Program-made: the position numbers and the translations under genes
The notes under the pieces: generated by a model
Databases searched by the model: none
What the model was told of the DNA's origin: nothing
What the model saw: the letters and a program-made list of their open reading frames with translations, nothing else
Assembly: GCA_964034945.1 (NCBI GenBank)
Contig: OZ035963.1
Location: 64,794,682 to 64,858,681, forward strand
From: Chrysopilus asiliformis
Lineage: Eukaryota > Arthropoda > Insecta > Diptera > Rhagionidae
Direction of reading: 5' to 3'
DNA: 64,000 nt
Shown: positions 10,317 through 22,445 of the stretch, piece after piece
Numbering within the stretch: the first letter of the stretch is position 1
How the letters are laid out: each line of letters opens with the position of its first letter

Positions 10317-12079
10317 TATTTCATGTAAATATTTACCACACGTATGGTGAAGATTTTCAGACATTTTTAAAAATTGGTTGCCAATTTGAAGACGGTTTTG
10401 TCCCTTTCCGAAGAATATGTTTGTATAAGATGTTTGTATAAAAGACGGATTTATTTCGTTTATTTTTCGTGAAAGGAGTAAAAAACCGCACAAAAAAGTT
10501 AGCTGACATTCGCTGATGGATGATGAATCGAAATTCCACATAGAATTATACAAAAAAAAGGAAAATCTTACTCGCAACTAAATTATTGTTTATTCTATTA
10601 TGTATATTTTTTTAAAATTTATACGTTTTGCTCTATTTTACAGCTAACAAGAATTAAAAATAAAAAACTTTTGTTGTTAAGAAAACCAAAAAAGAAAAAA
10701 AAAAACAAAAAAAATATATATATCTCTTAAATTCTAATGTACAAAAAAAATAATAAGTCATAATAATAATCAGAGAAATCTAAAATTATAATCAAGAAAA
10801 TCTAATCAATATTAATTAATTAATAAAAAATTTTACATGCATACAAAGCCATTGATTGGATTTTATTTTTTTACGCTTTTTTCAAGGTGTTTGTTTTTTC
10901 TTTTCTTTAAATTATTTTTAGAAAGTATTATTGAATAATATTTTTATCAGGATAACTAAACGATGAGGTGTAATTATTTTAAGATGTTGTGTTAAAACGA
11001 TCTTAAAACGATTTAATTCGACTTTTTTGTTCCTGAAATTATGATGAAAATTTAACCGCCATCAAAGAATAATCGTGGAACGGCGGGGAGGAGGGGGGAG
11101 ATGCTGCAAACGGATCACTGGGTGAAGGGGATTTTAACAGAAACAAGCTTATGATTGTGTAAATAAATTACACGAGAGGATCTGTATGGATGTCGTATTT
11201 TTTTTCTTCATATAAACCTACTTTTTACAATTGTTTTTATTCTTATTTACTGTAATTTAATCGTAGTAATTTCTCTTAGATGTTATCGCAGCTTTTTTGT
11301 TGTTTTTTTAAATCATTTTTATTTTATTTTATTTTGTTTTTGACATTGATTCACTTCTCATGGTGCAAATTCATGCATTTTCGTCTTATAGTTAGCTTTT
11401 TACAGTTTTCTTGTGATTTTTTTAATTTCTTTTTTTTGTAGTAATCGTTTTGGCGGAGGCAGAATGCGGAAGGGCGAGGGGGCGGTTTGCAGGCGTCTTG
11501 TAGGCTTTTTTCGTGTGTGTGTGTGTTCTTGTGTATGTCCTTTGTATGTCCTTTTTTCGTATCTTCTTCGTTTTGCCTTTTATATAAGATTTTCCTTAAA
11601 AAAAAGGATTTTGCGAAGTGGGGGGAGGGAGTATATCGTTGGGTGCAATGGAAGAAAAACCGGCCAGCCTTACTCCCCTTACCTATCATTAAATGTTCCG
11701 TGGTATTTGTCAGATTTTTTTTTTGATATCTTGGGCATAAATCTTGTGACCAAGTGGTGACTAGTCGTCTGACAGTTGGCAGAATTGGGCTCCATGTCTA
11801 ATCGAGACGAGGTTTAATGGACAAAAAAAAATGGCGGTAGTCTAAATGTAAAAAAAAATCTGGTAGCTAAAGGTTGAAAAATTATATTTTGAAGCGTTTT
11901 TTTATGTTTTTATCCCTAATTTGCCATTTTGTCTTTTAGATTTTCCTTAAAATATCCGTTTTTCCCGCTTTCCCCTATTTCTTGTACGCGATCATCTTTT
12001 TTTTGTTTCAACTACTTTTTTTAAAGTTCTTTCAAAGGATTTCAGTTCAACGATAGTTTCTTCCGGTTTTTGGAGAACA
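10317..12079. other. AT-rich non-coding DNA
   Basis: No gene recognised. Frames of 88-115 codons near 10311-10577 and 11351-11760 lack family motifs and plausible codon use. The region is A/T-rich with a GT-rich patch near 11510-11530. Confidence 0.5.
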
Positions 12080-12214
12080 AAAGGCTTAAAAGTTACATTC
12101 CAAAAATGGACGCATTTTACCAAAGGCTTAAAAGTTTTATGCCAAAAATGTACGCATTTTGTTTTTGGAGACGAAAATGCGTACATTTTTGGAATAAAAC
12201 TTTTAAGCCTTTGG
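12080..12214. repeat. near-perfect 41-bp-arm hairpin plus extra arm copy
   Basis: Arm 12121-12161 (CCAAAGGCTTAAAAGTTTTA ... TACGCATTTT) pairs with 12172-12214 with about two mismatches around a ~10-base loop. A third, direct copy of the arm, diverged at several positions, lies just before it (12080-12119). It could be a small foldback transposon or a hairpin RNA source. Confidence 0.65.
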
Positions 12215-12250
12215 AAATTTGAATCCGTCGATTATGTCAATCAAAGTCTT

Positions 12251-12477
12251 TTAACACGTTCGTGACATCGTGTACCACTGGTGGTACATGTACAGTTTTT
12301 TTTAAAACCGTGCGAGTAAATAGTGCGGTAGTTTTTTGTGGAAGTAATATAAAAACACGCACCGTGTACCACCGATGGCGCACAACCGCCAGAAAACAAA
12401 TCGCTAGTGTACCACCCGTGGTACACGATGTCCAAATGTAAAAAAAGTTGAAAAAGCAAATGTCACGAACGTGTTAA
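12251..12477. mobile_element. piggyBac-type MITE, copy 1
   Basis: 227 bp from TTAA to TTAA. Terminal inverted repeats TTAACACGTTCGTGACA and complement, with the TTAA target duplication of piggyBac elements. Inside are three imperfect palindromes: TGTACCACTGGTGGTACA (12271-12288), a diverged one at about 12365-12384, and GTGTACCACCCGTGGTACAC (12407-12426). Non-coding. An inverted copy is at 32816. Confidence 0.8.
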
Positions 12478-14186
12478 GCAAATCTAAACGAATTTCGCTA
12501 TTTCCCTAATTTGTAAATATTTTAAAAGATAAATCTAGGCTTTGTAGAATTTTCACGAGGATTTAGAAGAAATCCCAAAGGAAAATGTGTTTAAAAGTCT
12601 CCGAAATTTCTGAAATTTCCATTGCAGGAATCCGCAAGTGTGTGTTTTAAGAAGGATTTGAAATTCCCTCATAATTAACTGACGACACTTTCGTTCATTT
12701 GAAACTCATGCTATCGGAAATCACATCTGGCGCCTACAGTTTTGAAAAATTGAAAAGGGCTTTGACATTTCTAAAAACAAATCTGAGTTCTCTCAAAACG
12801 TTGTTGTACAGATTTTATTGCGGGACAAATTCGTTGGAAGAGAGAAATTTCTCAATTCTGTTAAAAAAATTGAAGTCCTTGAAAAATTGAACGCGTTTCG
12901 GTTTTGGAAAACTTTCTGTAGATTCTTTTTTGGAAAACTGTAGATTTTTTTTGAAAAGAACTTTGAGAACGTTCGTAATTTTAAAACAAATATCATAAAA
13001 TGGGAATTTTCATATTTTAAAAATCTCTCCGCACTTGATATTGAAAATTATGCAGCCGAAAGCGAATTTGAGCGGGTTTTTAACAATGTGTGATTATGCT
13101 AATGGCTGATTTTGCAATTTTTTTCAAATTCCCTGCCACTTTACCACCCACTTCTTCAATTTTTACTTAACATAGTTTAGCACTTAAAATATTTAGCTTT
13201 CATCAAAAAGAAGGCTTTGTAAAATTCGACAAAAATCAATATTATCATAATTAATGGACAAGGCCTATGCGAGCAATTGCACGCCATTTAAAATAAATTT
13301 TATTGGTAAAAAAATAGACGTTTTTCTTCAATGCCCCGCCACTCTACCACCCGCTTCTCACTCGTCAAACGATTACAAACGATCACAAACGACTAAAAAA
13401 AAGAAATGCAAAAAACACAGACATGCCTTTCAACTTGACAAAATCCACTCAAAAAAAAAAAAGTTAAATAAACATATTTTCTTCGACTAAACTTAAAAAT
13501 AAAATCTCTCCTCAACATACTTTGCTCTTCCTATTCTTAACTTTTCCTAAAAAAAAAAAATTATGAAACATTTCTCTCCCATCTTCGTTATTAAGTTTTA
13601 AATGTAAATTTAATATTATATGCTTTTTTAAAAATTTAATCTCACAGACAAAAGTGCAGCCGTTTTTTTCTTTCCTTCTTAACACAGTTTTGCACTTTAA
13701 ATATTTAGCTTTTATATATAAAAAAAGAACGTATTGTAAAATTAGGAAAAATCTAAATTATCATAATTAATCGACAGAGAGCTGTTGCGAGCAATTGCAC
13801 ACCATTTAGAAGAAATTTGATTGGTAAAAAAAATAATAATAGACAACCACAAGCCCAATTAACACGCAACAACTTTCTTTTTTTTACTCTTTTTCCTTAA
13901 AAAAAAATAAAACATTTCCATTTAATTTTACTTCAATCCTACACACGCTCTTTCTTTTTGCAACTTTTCTTATGTTTCGTATTTTTCTTGTCTCTATAAT
14001 TTATTTATTTTTATTTTAAACCCACAGCCCGGTGCTATACAGCATTTTCATGGATGCTCAAAAACCATTAAAGAAAATTTCTTAAACAAAATCGTTTTTT
14101 TTTCATAGCAAAATAATTTACTTAATTCTCTTTTACTTTTCTTTTCCTGTTCGTTTTAGCTTTTATTTTTTATTATTCTTAGTATT
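12478..14186. other. AT-rich DNA downstream of Smr
   Basis: Lies beyond the 3' end of Smr. Two diverged copies of a block (ATTGCACGCCATTTA / ATTGCACACCATTTA, near 13273 and 13793) suggest an old duplication of ~520 bp spacing. No gene seen. Confidence 0.45.
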
Positions 14187-14192
14187 TTTATT
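14187..14192 (-). terminator. possible Smr polyadenylation signal
   Basis: AATAAA on the minus strand about 320 bases beyond the Smr stop codon. It is the first canonical hexamer noticed downstream; others follow in the AT-rich flank, so the true site is uncertain. Confidence 0.35.
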
Positions 14193-14510
14193 AAACCGAA
14201 TTGAAGTCATTGCCGATGGATGAGTTAGAAATTGCCCACAGCTGGACTGTCCACAGGTTTTCGAGGTGTTTTTTTGTTTGTTTGAAAATCCTGCAGTTCC
14301 GATGGAACACAACAAAAATGCGGACAATTCGTCTACCACCAAAAGCCGTGAAAACAACAAGAACAACAACAACGTTAGCAGCAACGCCATCATCGTCGAC
14401 AGGGACGACAGCGAGAAGACAGACCTCTGGCAACCCCAACAACGTTGAGATCAGCAGCAAACAGCAGCAGCGACACGGCGAATTGAGAACAGCGCGCTGG
14501 CCATCATCGA

Positions 14511-15590
14511 CTAGTCCTCATCACTGAGCGCCTCGTACTGCGACGAGAGCAGTGGCTTGGGCTCCGCTGCGATCGATTGCTGATTGGGCGGAAGTTGAAT
14601 TCCGCCGCCGACACCGTCGACTGATTTGGGTGGCGGGACGAGACCACTATTTGGTGGTGGCCCAGTGACATTCAACGCATTGAAGGGATACGTATAGGTT
14701 GTGGTTGCGAACGTCGTCACTGGGGGTGGCTGTTGCTGCTGAGGAGGCGGCGGACCGCCAGGATACTGCGATGGAAGCGACGGTGGCCGATGGCCATCAT
14801 TTTGCGAACTACTGTTACTCCTGCGATCGTCCTCGTAGCTCGGCGTGATCGACTTTCCCCCATCCGAATTCATGTCCTTGCCGTGTTGCATCGGCTGTCG
14901 TCCATGACCGTCCGGTCCGTGCGGGTGACCGTCATCCGGCCGCCTTTCATCTTCAGTACGCATCGCCTCCACAATCCGATGCTTTACATAGCAGTCCAAG
15001 GCGAACTGATGCGTCGGTGGCCCTCCAGGACCTCCGCCACCCGGCATCCTTCGATCCATTGGCGGTCCACCAGCCCCTGGCGGGGGCACATGAACTCCTG
15101 CGGCTGCTGCTGCCGCCGCTGCCTGTTGTGCTTGATAGTAGTGGCCATCGGGCAACACCAACTCGTGAAATTTATTCCTTGGACTCGGCGGTTGCGCCAT
15201 TCTAATAATCTGTCGCTCATCTGGGGTTCCTGATCGCCCTGCCGACGACGAATTCTTGCTGCGTTCGGCGGCCGCTGCTGCCGCGGCTGCTGCTTCCGCC
15301 TCCTTCTGCTGCATCCGGCGTGTGTACTTCCATTGATCGGTGGTGGCGATCGGCTCTTGAAGGTACGTCATATACGGCGCACGCAGTGGCAGCATGGGAT
15401 TCGGACCGTAGTCCTTCGTTATTATCGAATCGGTTAATTCACCAAGCGTTATGCTCTTCGTCACGGTTTGCTGTTGGGCGCGGCCACTGCGATCTCCGTC
15501 CAAATCAATGTTGATGACATTCGGGGAGCTCGATTTGCCGTTGTTCTCGCTGACTGCTATCGATGGATGCGGTGGCTCCCGCGATGGATA
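14511..15590 (-). CDS. Smr: Smr terminal exon: second CoRNR box and C-terminus
   Basis: Starts after TTTTCAG in phase 0 with YPSREPPHPS. Near its start it has TLGELTDSIITKDYGPNP, aligning with the second CoRNR box of NCOR1 (TLADHICQIITQDF). A poly-Ala run (EAEAAAAAAAAAER) and Gln/Ala/Pro-rich sequence follow, then YTYPFNALNVTGPPP. The last residues, PLLSSQYEALSDED, match the conserved NCOR1 tail PLLSAQYETLSDSDD. Stop TAG at 14513-14511. The 3' UTR extends into 14.2-14.5 kb. Confidence 0.92.
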   Translation of the reverse strand, partial: YPSREPPHPSIAVSENNGKSSSPNVINIDLDGDRSGRAQQQTVTKSITLGELTDSIITKDYGPNPMLPLRAPYMTYLQEPIATTDQWKYTRRMQQKEAEAAAAAAAAAERSKNSSSAGRSGTPDERQIIRMAQPPSPRNKFHELVLPDGHYYQAQQAAAAAAAAGVHVPPPGAGGPPMDRRMPGGGGPGGPPTHQFALDCYVKHRIVEAMRTEDERRPDDGHPHGPDGHGRQPMQHGKDMNSDGGKSITPSYEDDRRSNSSSQNDGHRPPSLPSQYPGGPPPPQQQQPPPVTTFATTTYTYPFNALNVTGPPPNSGLVPPPKSVDGVGGGIQLPPNQQSIAAEPKPLLSSQYEALSDED

Positions 15591-15647
15591 CTGAAAACAG
15601 ATTTTTATTGAAAGATTCTTCTCTTTTATAGATTTTGCAAAACTCAC

Positions 15648-15801
15648 GAATGGTTGTCTGGATGGTCCTTCCCGGCTAAGAGCCGTTGGCGGTGGATCCG
15701 ATGTGCCTTGGTTAATTGAGTGTTTGATGATAGCATCGATAAGGCTTGCTGCCGAAAACGTTCCATCTGAGGATGGTCGGCCGGCATGTGTTCTTCGGAA
15801 A
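15648..15801 (-). CDS. Smr: Smr exon: first CoRNR box (LIDAII)
   Basis: 154 bases between CTTCCAG and TTC|GTGAGT. One base completes a Pro codon; the frame then reads FRRTHAGRPSSDGTFSAASL and LIDAIIKHSINQGTSDPPP. SAASLIDAIIKHSI matches TAANFIDVIITRQI of NCOR1, a CoRNR box (L/I-x-x-I/V-I) that docks on unliganded nuclear receptors. A different frame over the same bases (start 15835) is longer without splicing but is not the spliced frame. Confidence 0.88.
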
Positions 15802-15933
15802 CTGGAAGAAAGAGAAGAAACAGAAATTTAGTCACTGAATAACAAACAAACCGATTTCGACAGATGCTTCAATATTTTTAAATTTTTTAAATAAACCCTC
15901 ACGCAAACATAAAAACTCTATAAAAAAACTCAC

Positions 15934-16489
15934 GGATCTCGATCACGATCAGGCATTCCTCGCGTCGGTGGCGGATCACCCCTCAAATACGGTGGTCCAC
16001 CGCCTGCACTAGCCATCATTCTCGCGGCATCTCGTCGACGCTCCTCTCTCTCCTGTTCCTCGGCCCGTTCGCGTTCCCTCTGCCGCTCTCTTTCACGCTC
16101 CCGTTCGATTCGATCGCGTTCAGCCTGCAGCCGCTCCTGATTGTGCCGCTCGATTCGCTCACGCTCTTGCCGTTCCCGCTCTCGCTCCTGCTGTGCGTGG
16201 ATCCTCTCGCGCGTGTACTGCTCCTGTCGTCTCTGCATGTCAACCACGGCCGCGGCGGCCGCCTGTTGCTGCTGTCGGAAGTGTTGTTGTTGTTGCTGGT
16301 GTTGATGGATCTGCATTGCCATTTGCTCGCGCGCCATCTGTTGATGGTATCTGATTTCATGGTGCGATGGGCCACCGGGATGTTCGCCTACTGGGATTCC
16401 CGTCGGTCCGCGTTTCTCGTCCTTTTGCGGGACTGGCAGCTGCGGCTGTTGAACAGCGACGTCAACGAATGAGGAGAATGCTTCGTGAC
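15934..16489 (-). CDS. Smr: Smr exon: Gln- and Arg/Glu-rich region
   Basis: Begins GHEAFSSFVDVAVQQPQLP after acceptor TTTCGCAG and ends GATCC|GTGAGT. The middle is Gln-rich (HQHQQQQQHFRQQQQ), then a long Arg/Glu single-helix-like stretch of RERERE type (about 16030-16190). NCOR1 has a similar Arg/Glu run before its CoRNR boxes. Ends PDRDRDP. Low complexity, so alignment to relatives will be loose. Confidence 0.87.
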
Positions 16490-16546
16490 CTGCGAAATGG
16501 CGATTAAAGCGAGAGAATTTATGAGAGAACTGAAGAGATTTCTTAC

Positions 16547-16680
16547 CTGGGGGCGGATAGTGATGCTGCATGAGATGCAATCGATTCGGCGATGGTGACG
16601 GTGGCTTTGAGCCGCCCGTATTATGCCTTTGAATCACTCCTTGCCGCTGAGGCGGTGGCGTCCTGTGAGGACTTGGAGTG
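16547..16680 (-). CDS. Smr: Smr exon: Pro/Ser-rich linker
   Basis: 134 bases between TTTCACAG and CCCAG|GTAAGA. Encodes STPSPHRTPPPQRQGVIQRH then a Pro/Ser-rich run ending HHYPPP. Phases on both sides fit. No domain recognised. Confidence 0.85.
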
Positions 16681-16741
16681 CTGTGAAATTTAGAATAAAA
16701 TTTAATAATCTGTGAGATATACAAAAGCATCAGAAACCCAC

Positions 16742-19079
16742 CTATTCACGTGTTCAGCTGGTGACGTCCGACTCAAATAATCCGCCCGACCGCGATCCTT
16801 GTCCGCGTAATAAATCGACGCAGGCGATCCGGCCATCGCTGAACTCCTCGGCGAAGGCGATTCCTTGTCGCTTCGGCCACCGCGACCCTGCTGACCGTGC
16901 ATTTGCTGCGAGGTGATGTAATCGTGCATCACGATCTGTCGGGAACTCAACTGCGGCGATTGCTCCAGCGCGTATGCGGAACGCGCATACGGAGAACCGA
17001 CGAAATTCTGCGCCTGCGGACTAGACTGCTGCGGCGGTGGCTGCTGTGGCGGTTGCGGCTGCTGGGCAGGACTCTGTCGATTGCTCGCGTTCGGCGGACG
17101 ATAATAGTCGAAAACCCGTTGCTTGTCCTGCATATGGTGGCTGGGCAGGTGAACAGGAGTGCCTTGCGTAATCGATCCCAATTTGTTGCTGTCGCCAACA
17201 CCCGGTGGCGTCTGACGCAGAATTCCATCGAATCGAGGACTCAGCGTCGTCGAACTCTGTACGAGGATCTGCTGCTGCTGTGAATTGACGGGCGTTCCAT
17301 GAGTTATCGATCCTTTCGGTCCGCCGACGATCATCTGGCTGGGACTCGGCGATTGCTGGTGGATCTTCGGACTGAGTTTGGGTGTAACTTTCGCCTTGGA
17401 TTGCATCTGCGCCTGATGCTGCTGTTGCGCCATGCTAACTTGTTGTTGTTGTTGTTGTTGTTGCTGCTGCTGCTGTTGTTGTTGCTGTTGCTGCTGCTGC
17501 TGCGATCGGACGCCCGGCGGCGGCTGCTGCTGGGATATCGAAATTGGTACAGGTACTTGTGAAACATAAACAGACGGTGATTTAGTGGGTCGGCCCATGT
17601 CGCCGGGATGATGATAGCCGAGATAGGCGGCGTTTTGAGGCGGACCCTGCGGCACTGGCGGCCCACCTTGATCGCTGCGGTACATCGGCATTCCGCCTGG
17701 ATGCTGGGGCGGCATCTTGGTGTGCGCGGGGGGCATATGCATCGGGGGAACGTCGCGCGACGGCTTCTTAATACTAAGGTCCAATGTCTGTGGCTCCGGC
17801 TCGTTTCGACTGCCGTAGGCCATCTCGTCCTTCTGCATGTCATGCGGGGGCGGTACCCCGCTGGACTGTGGCGGCGGTGGGGGCTGCTGTTGCGATTGGA
17901 CCGGTGTTATGGTCGCCGTGATGCCATGCGGATGCGCGATCAGCTGTTGTGGACCGTGCGAATGCGAATTGACGACGGAGAGCGTCGCCAGACTGTCCGC
18001 CTGGGGCTGAGGGGGTTGTTGCGGCTGCTGCATTTGCCGTGGCTGCAACTGCGGCGGCTGGGATAAATTCGATGGGACGACATTGGACGAGGGCGGCGTC
18101 TTTAGCGGCAGCTCGTTGCGGTACTCGCGAATGAATGTTATATCCCTGGAGTCCTGAGGGTTTACCGTTGGCTTCATAACGGTGACGGGGCCGGGTTTCG
18201 GCGGCGGAACCGTTGCGTTCGTCGTCTTCAACGATCGTTCGATATAATTGAACACAATCTCCCTGACGTTTAGCGCGGAGCCGGGCTCTCGCTGTGGTCC
18301 ATTTTGCATTGCCGACGATGGTGGCACCATCGACACGGCGGCAGGCGACGAATTCGGGTGTAGAATCACCTTCGGACTCTGGCGATTCGCTGGCGAGTTC
18401 TCGTTCTCCTCGTCGGCAGTTTCCGTTGCCGAACTATCGTATTCCTCTTGCGTTTTCTGCTTGCGTGGCGCTTGTCCCAGCGGTGGCAACAGACGATCAT
18501 CCTCGAAGGAAGACGTTTTCCTGTTTAACGGCGGAACACTCGACGGATCCGAGATCTGAATCTCCTCCTTCTGTGAAATGCTCGGTCGCAGTGGATTGTT
18601 CGGCGGACTCTCGGCCGACGCCGTGTCACTGCTAGCTGCATCGCGTTCGTCGCACGACGACGTACTCAAATCGGATTCATCGCCATCGGTCAACGCGTTT
18701 CGACGATCATCTTCGGTGAAGTTCGCCTGCGGATCGATTTTCCGTCGGATTCGCATCAGACAAGCGGAACAACATCGGGTCGCGCTGGATGGGATCTGGA
18801 ACTCCTGCAGAATTGGATCCCGAACGTCAGGCGACAGGTCGAATAATCGAGCGGGGATGTTGTGAAGTCGCTTCGCGCGGTCCTTGGGATTCGGACACGT
18901 CGGCAGCGGGCAGTTCGGGTATCGATTTCGCACCGATTTGCATTGACACGAGTTACAGACACGTGCACCCGGCGGTATAATGTCGTCTGAGATGCCGTAC
19001 TGCTGGCCTCGTCCTTTCTTCAGTGGTCGCGTTCGCGGACATGATTCCGCTTTACACACGAAGCACGGATGAAGTTTTT
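16742..19079 (-). CDS. Smr: Smr exon: Cys-rich module, GSITxGTP repeats, poly-Q
   Basis: Starts after TTGCAG by completing a Glu codon, then KLHPCFVCKAESCPRTRPLK. The first ~120 residues are Cys-rich: CFVCKAESC, ARVCNSCQCKSVRNRYPNC, PLPTCPNPKDRAKR, and CCSACLMRIRRK. The Cys pairs suggest metal binding, though I know no named domain. The rest is Ser/Pro/Gln-rich with about 22 consecutive Gln (17440-17510). Family markers are GSITHGTPV and GSITQGTPV, and DYITSQQM, as in NCOR1. PQTLDLSIKK resembles a CtBP-type PxDLS motif. Ends at AATAG|GTGGGT. Confidence 0.88.
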
Positions 19080-19989
19080 CTGCAATGGGAAAGAAATTCA
19101 AGCAAACGTTAGTCAAAGTTAAATACACGAACGGGCAATGACTAAACTAGGAAAATGGAAAAGTTTTCGCCAACGGAAAGTACAAATATTTACAAAATAA
19201 TCGTTGAAAATTATTAAAATTTTATTTTCGAAGCGCTTAGCTTGGCAGGTGAAGGAGTGGCGAGGACGCAACGACAACGTTTATGTTGAGTTGAGAGTGA
19301 GGAAAAAAATATTTGCGCACGAGTGATTGCAAGTCAGCCATGCAACCCGCAAACAACGTAAACAAACTCTTGAGAAGTCACTTCAAAGGAGGTTGGAATG
19401 CGGAAACAATTTTGGATGGTTGAAAAATCCACGATATTTCTTATATTTCAAGGGAATTTTCAACGAAAAGTCGGTCTCCCCTCACCCAAACCTGTTAAAG
19501 TGTGCTTCGGTAAAATTCAAGTCCAAGCGTTCAGACGTAAACCGACTTCCTGGGCACAGTAAAAAACACACGACGTAAAAAACGCGAATTTTTATTTGAA
19601 TTTATAAATAGTAAAATAAATTTGCCCTTAAAAGTGCCTAATTATCTTAATAGGAATTGCTGTGGGTGAAGGGACATCCGTTTGGGTAGAAAAAAAAACC
19701 TTGAAGTTTGAGAAATATTAAAAATCATATTACTTTCGCCCACTGCAAAAAAAAAATTCAAATTTTATTAAAAAACAAAGTTTGAAGGATTTTTTTCTCG
19801 TTAAGACGTTTAGGAGGAAGGGATTTACTCTAAAGGCCAATTCAGACTAACGATTGCGATTACGATTGAAGGTTCTCGACCAATGAGAACAAAGCTTTCA
19901 TTTTCCTATCGTTGAAAGCTTCCACCCTTTTCCTTTTTTATCCACAAAAAATCCAAGTTTTTCTTTCTGTGAGTGGCCTTAGGAGATAG

Positions 19990-20402
19990 CGGAGAAGAGA
20001 GAGATAGGGAGAGGGTGGGAGAAGGAGACAGAAAGGGAGAAGGAGAGAGAGAGGGAGAAGGAGAGAAAAAGAGAGGGAGAAGGACAGAGAGAGGGAGAAG
20101 GAGAGAGAGAGGGAGCAGGAGAGAGAGAGGGAGAAGGAGAGAGAGAGGGAGAAGGAGAGAGAGATGGAGAAGGAGAGAGAGATGGAGAAGGAGAGAGAGA
20201 GGGAGAAGGAGAGAAAGAGGGAGAAGGAGAGTGAGAGAGAGAGAAGGAGAGGGGGCAGGAGAGAGAGAGGGAGAAGGAGAGAGAGAGAGAGGGAGAAGGA
20301 GAGAGAGAGAGAGAGAGAGGGAGAAGGAGAGAGAGAGAGAGAGAGAGGGAGAAGGAGAGAGAGAGGGAGAAGGAGAGAGAGAGGGAGCAGGAGAGAGAGG
20401 GG
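19990..20402. repeat. GA-rich (GAGAGAGAGGGAGAAG)n array
   Basis: About 410 bp of pure purine on the plus strand in 18-24 base units of GAGAGAGAGGGAGAAGGA type. It opens frames of 150-196 codons on both strands that are only repeats. Homopurine DNA of this length can form triplex structures. Confidence 0.95.
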
Positions 20403-21589
20403 ATGGTTGGAGAAATTGTTGATAAGCAAATTTGTTTAAAGCACGGCCCTTCTGATAGTGAAAACCCGAACCAAATCCCAATTGTGAAATCAACAATGCC
20501 TAATTCGTCAAAATGACAAAAAAATTGTTATGTTTACAAATTTTTGTTTTCAAATAATTCTTTTATCAATTTAACAAAAGAAAAATTGTTGAGATTCAAC
20601 ATAACAAATTTTGTCAATAGGAAAGAGGTTTTTGTTATTATTTTTTGAGTGTGTGTTCGTCAGAAAAACATCTTCGAAAGAAAGTAGTCGCCAACATAAA
20701 TACGGCTGTTTTGGAAAATTGTGGAAAACGGCTAAGCTGAAAACCGGCGGTCATTCGTGTTCTATTGGCTTATTTAATATAACGAAATTTTTACAAAACG
20801 AAGTTTTTTTCGTTCGCCTAGCGAATTCCTTATATGAAGGTTCCACTGTATTTCATTCGATGAATTTTCTTACATCAATTTCTCCTTAACTCAACAATCC
20901 TAACATTTATTTTATTTCACAACATTCTGAATCGATCAGAAATTCGATTCCGCAATAATTCGCTTAGTTGTTGGAAAACTTACCTCTCTAATTAGCACAT
21001 CGCAAACACTAAAAAAAAACTCTTAATTAATTACAGCGCATTTCTTTCCACCCTCAAATTCAAAACTTTATGAAAAAAAAATCTCTGGTTAACAAAATAG
21101 GGGGGAAAAAATTGAAATGAATATCAAATAAGGGTCAATTTCGGTCATATTATAAAATTTTCACAATTCAAACAAACCAAAATGAATGGCTTTGCACGCT
21201 TTGAAATGCATTTCTGATTTTATGTGGCAGCAAATTTTAAAATCATTATTTGAATATCATTAAATTTCTATTCTGCGCTGGAGTGACAAAAGTTTTCCCA
21301 GCATTTTCACGGTTTTCTCGCTTGTTCTGGGGATTTTTTGGACATTTTTTGAAGGAATCTTAATATCAATGTTTGAAGAAGGAAGTGAAAGGCTTTTTGC
21401 ATTTAATTTGTGCTAAGGAATACCCAAGGGAAACAATTTTCTTGTCATCTCACGCATTTGTCATTTCTTTATTCGTGTAGAATTTATAATAGAAAACATA
21501 AGAAAAGCTACAATTGCCTGGGGCCAAGTTGACTTTAAAATTTCCTATACTTTTGTCTTTTCCTACACAGTAAAATTTCCTACACTTTT

Positions 21590-22089
21590 GTCGAATAAAA
21601 CTCGATTTCTCGAACCGTTATCGAGATATTTTTATAAAAAAAATCAGTTTTCTGTGATTATCTCGAAAATTAACGGGTTTTTGGCCATATAATGTATGAC
21701 ATGAATTAAAGAGAATCATTTTTGCCATAATTTTGTCTTTTACCGTTATCCGCTATCTTTTACCGTTATCTAAAAATTTCCATAAACAATTTAAGAACAG
21801 ATTTTTTTTTAAATTTAAAAACAGAGAAAAACCGTTAGTTGACAAGTAACGGTTTTTCGAAAAACTGTTGAAAAAGAATTAAAGCTATTAAAACTCTCTA
21901 CATTTTTGCCTTTTACCATAAATCGATATCTTTTACCGTTATCGAGATATTTTAGATTTTGTAAAATAAAAATTCACATTTTTATATACGCCCACATTTT
22001 ACCTGTAGGGTTATTTATGGTGAAAATTGCGCATAAACGTAGATTTTGTATAAGAAATTCAAGTGCTTTTCACATCAGATATTTTTTCT
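21590..22089 (-). repeat. ACTTTCTTATAC-family copy, reverse orientation
   Basis: Read on the minus strand it starts at the standard left end (AATATCTGATGTGAAAAGCA, then TTTCTTATAC) at 22089 and runs through the CGATAACGG/AAAGATA block to about 21590. The microsatellite and the right end are missing. Confidence 0.7.
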
Positions 22090-22149
22090 CTGCGTGCATA
22101 TTCCATTCTTTACAATATTTTTGGAATATTTGATTTTTTCCCCTCAAAC

Positions 22150-22445
22150 CTACCCCATTTTTTGCCAACCCCCTCCTCTCCTGATATCTCCGGAATTTCT
22201 GAAAGGATTTCGATTCGATTTTTAGAATTTCAAAGCTTATCCTCCGAGGAAATTGTTTGCTCAATAAAATCAGTCCTACCACTTCCCCTTGAACCCCCTC
22301 TCCTGTTATCTCCGGAATACCTGAAAGGATTTCGATTCGATTTTTAGAATTTCAAAGCTTATCCCCAAAGGAAATTTTTTTCTCAATAAAAACAATCCCA
22401 TCGCTTCCCCTTGAACCTCCTTTCCTGTTAGCTCCGTAATCGATG
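22150..22445. repeat. 122-bp tandem repeat, ~2.3 units
   Basis: TCCTGATATCTCCGGAA at 22179, TCCTGTTATCTCCGGAA at 22301 and TCCTGTTAGCTCCG at 22423 are spaced by 122 bases. Each unit carries AAAGGATTTCGATTCGATTT. Confidence 0.85.

Noticed and set aside
11351..11760. Overlapping 112- and 115-codon frames on both strands
   Set aside because: Both strands open over the same T- and GT-rich DNA, typical of chance, and no motif is present.
15644..15835. Minus-strand 63-codon frame ending LAGKDHPDNHS over a Smr exon
   Set aside because: Splice phase from the previous exon demands another frame, which carries the CoRNR box LIDAII.
16897..18066. Plus-strand frames opposite the Cys-rich and poly-Q Smr exon
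   Set aside because: They are composition shadows of Gln/Pro/Arg-rich coding DNA and have no family motif.
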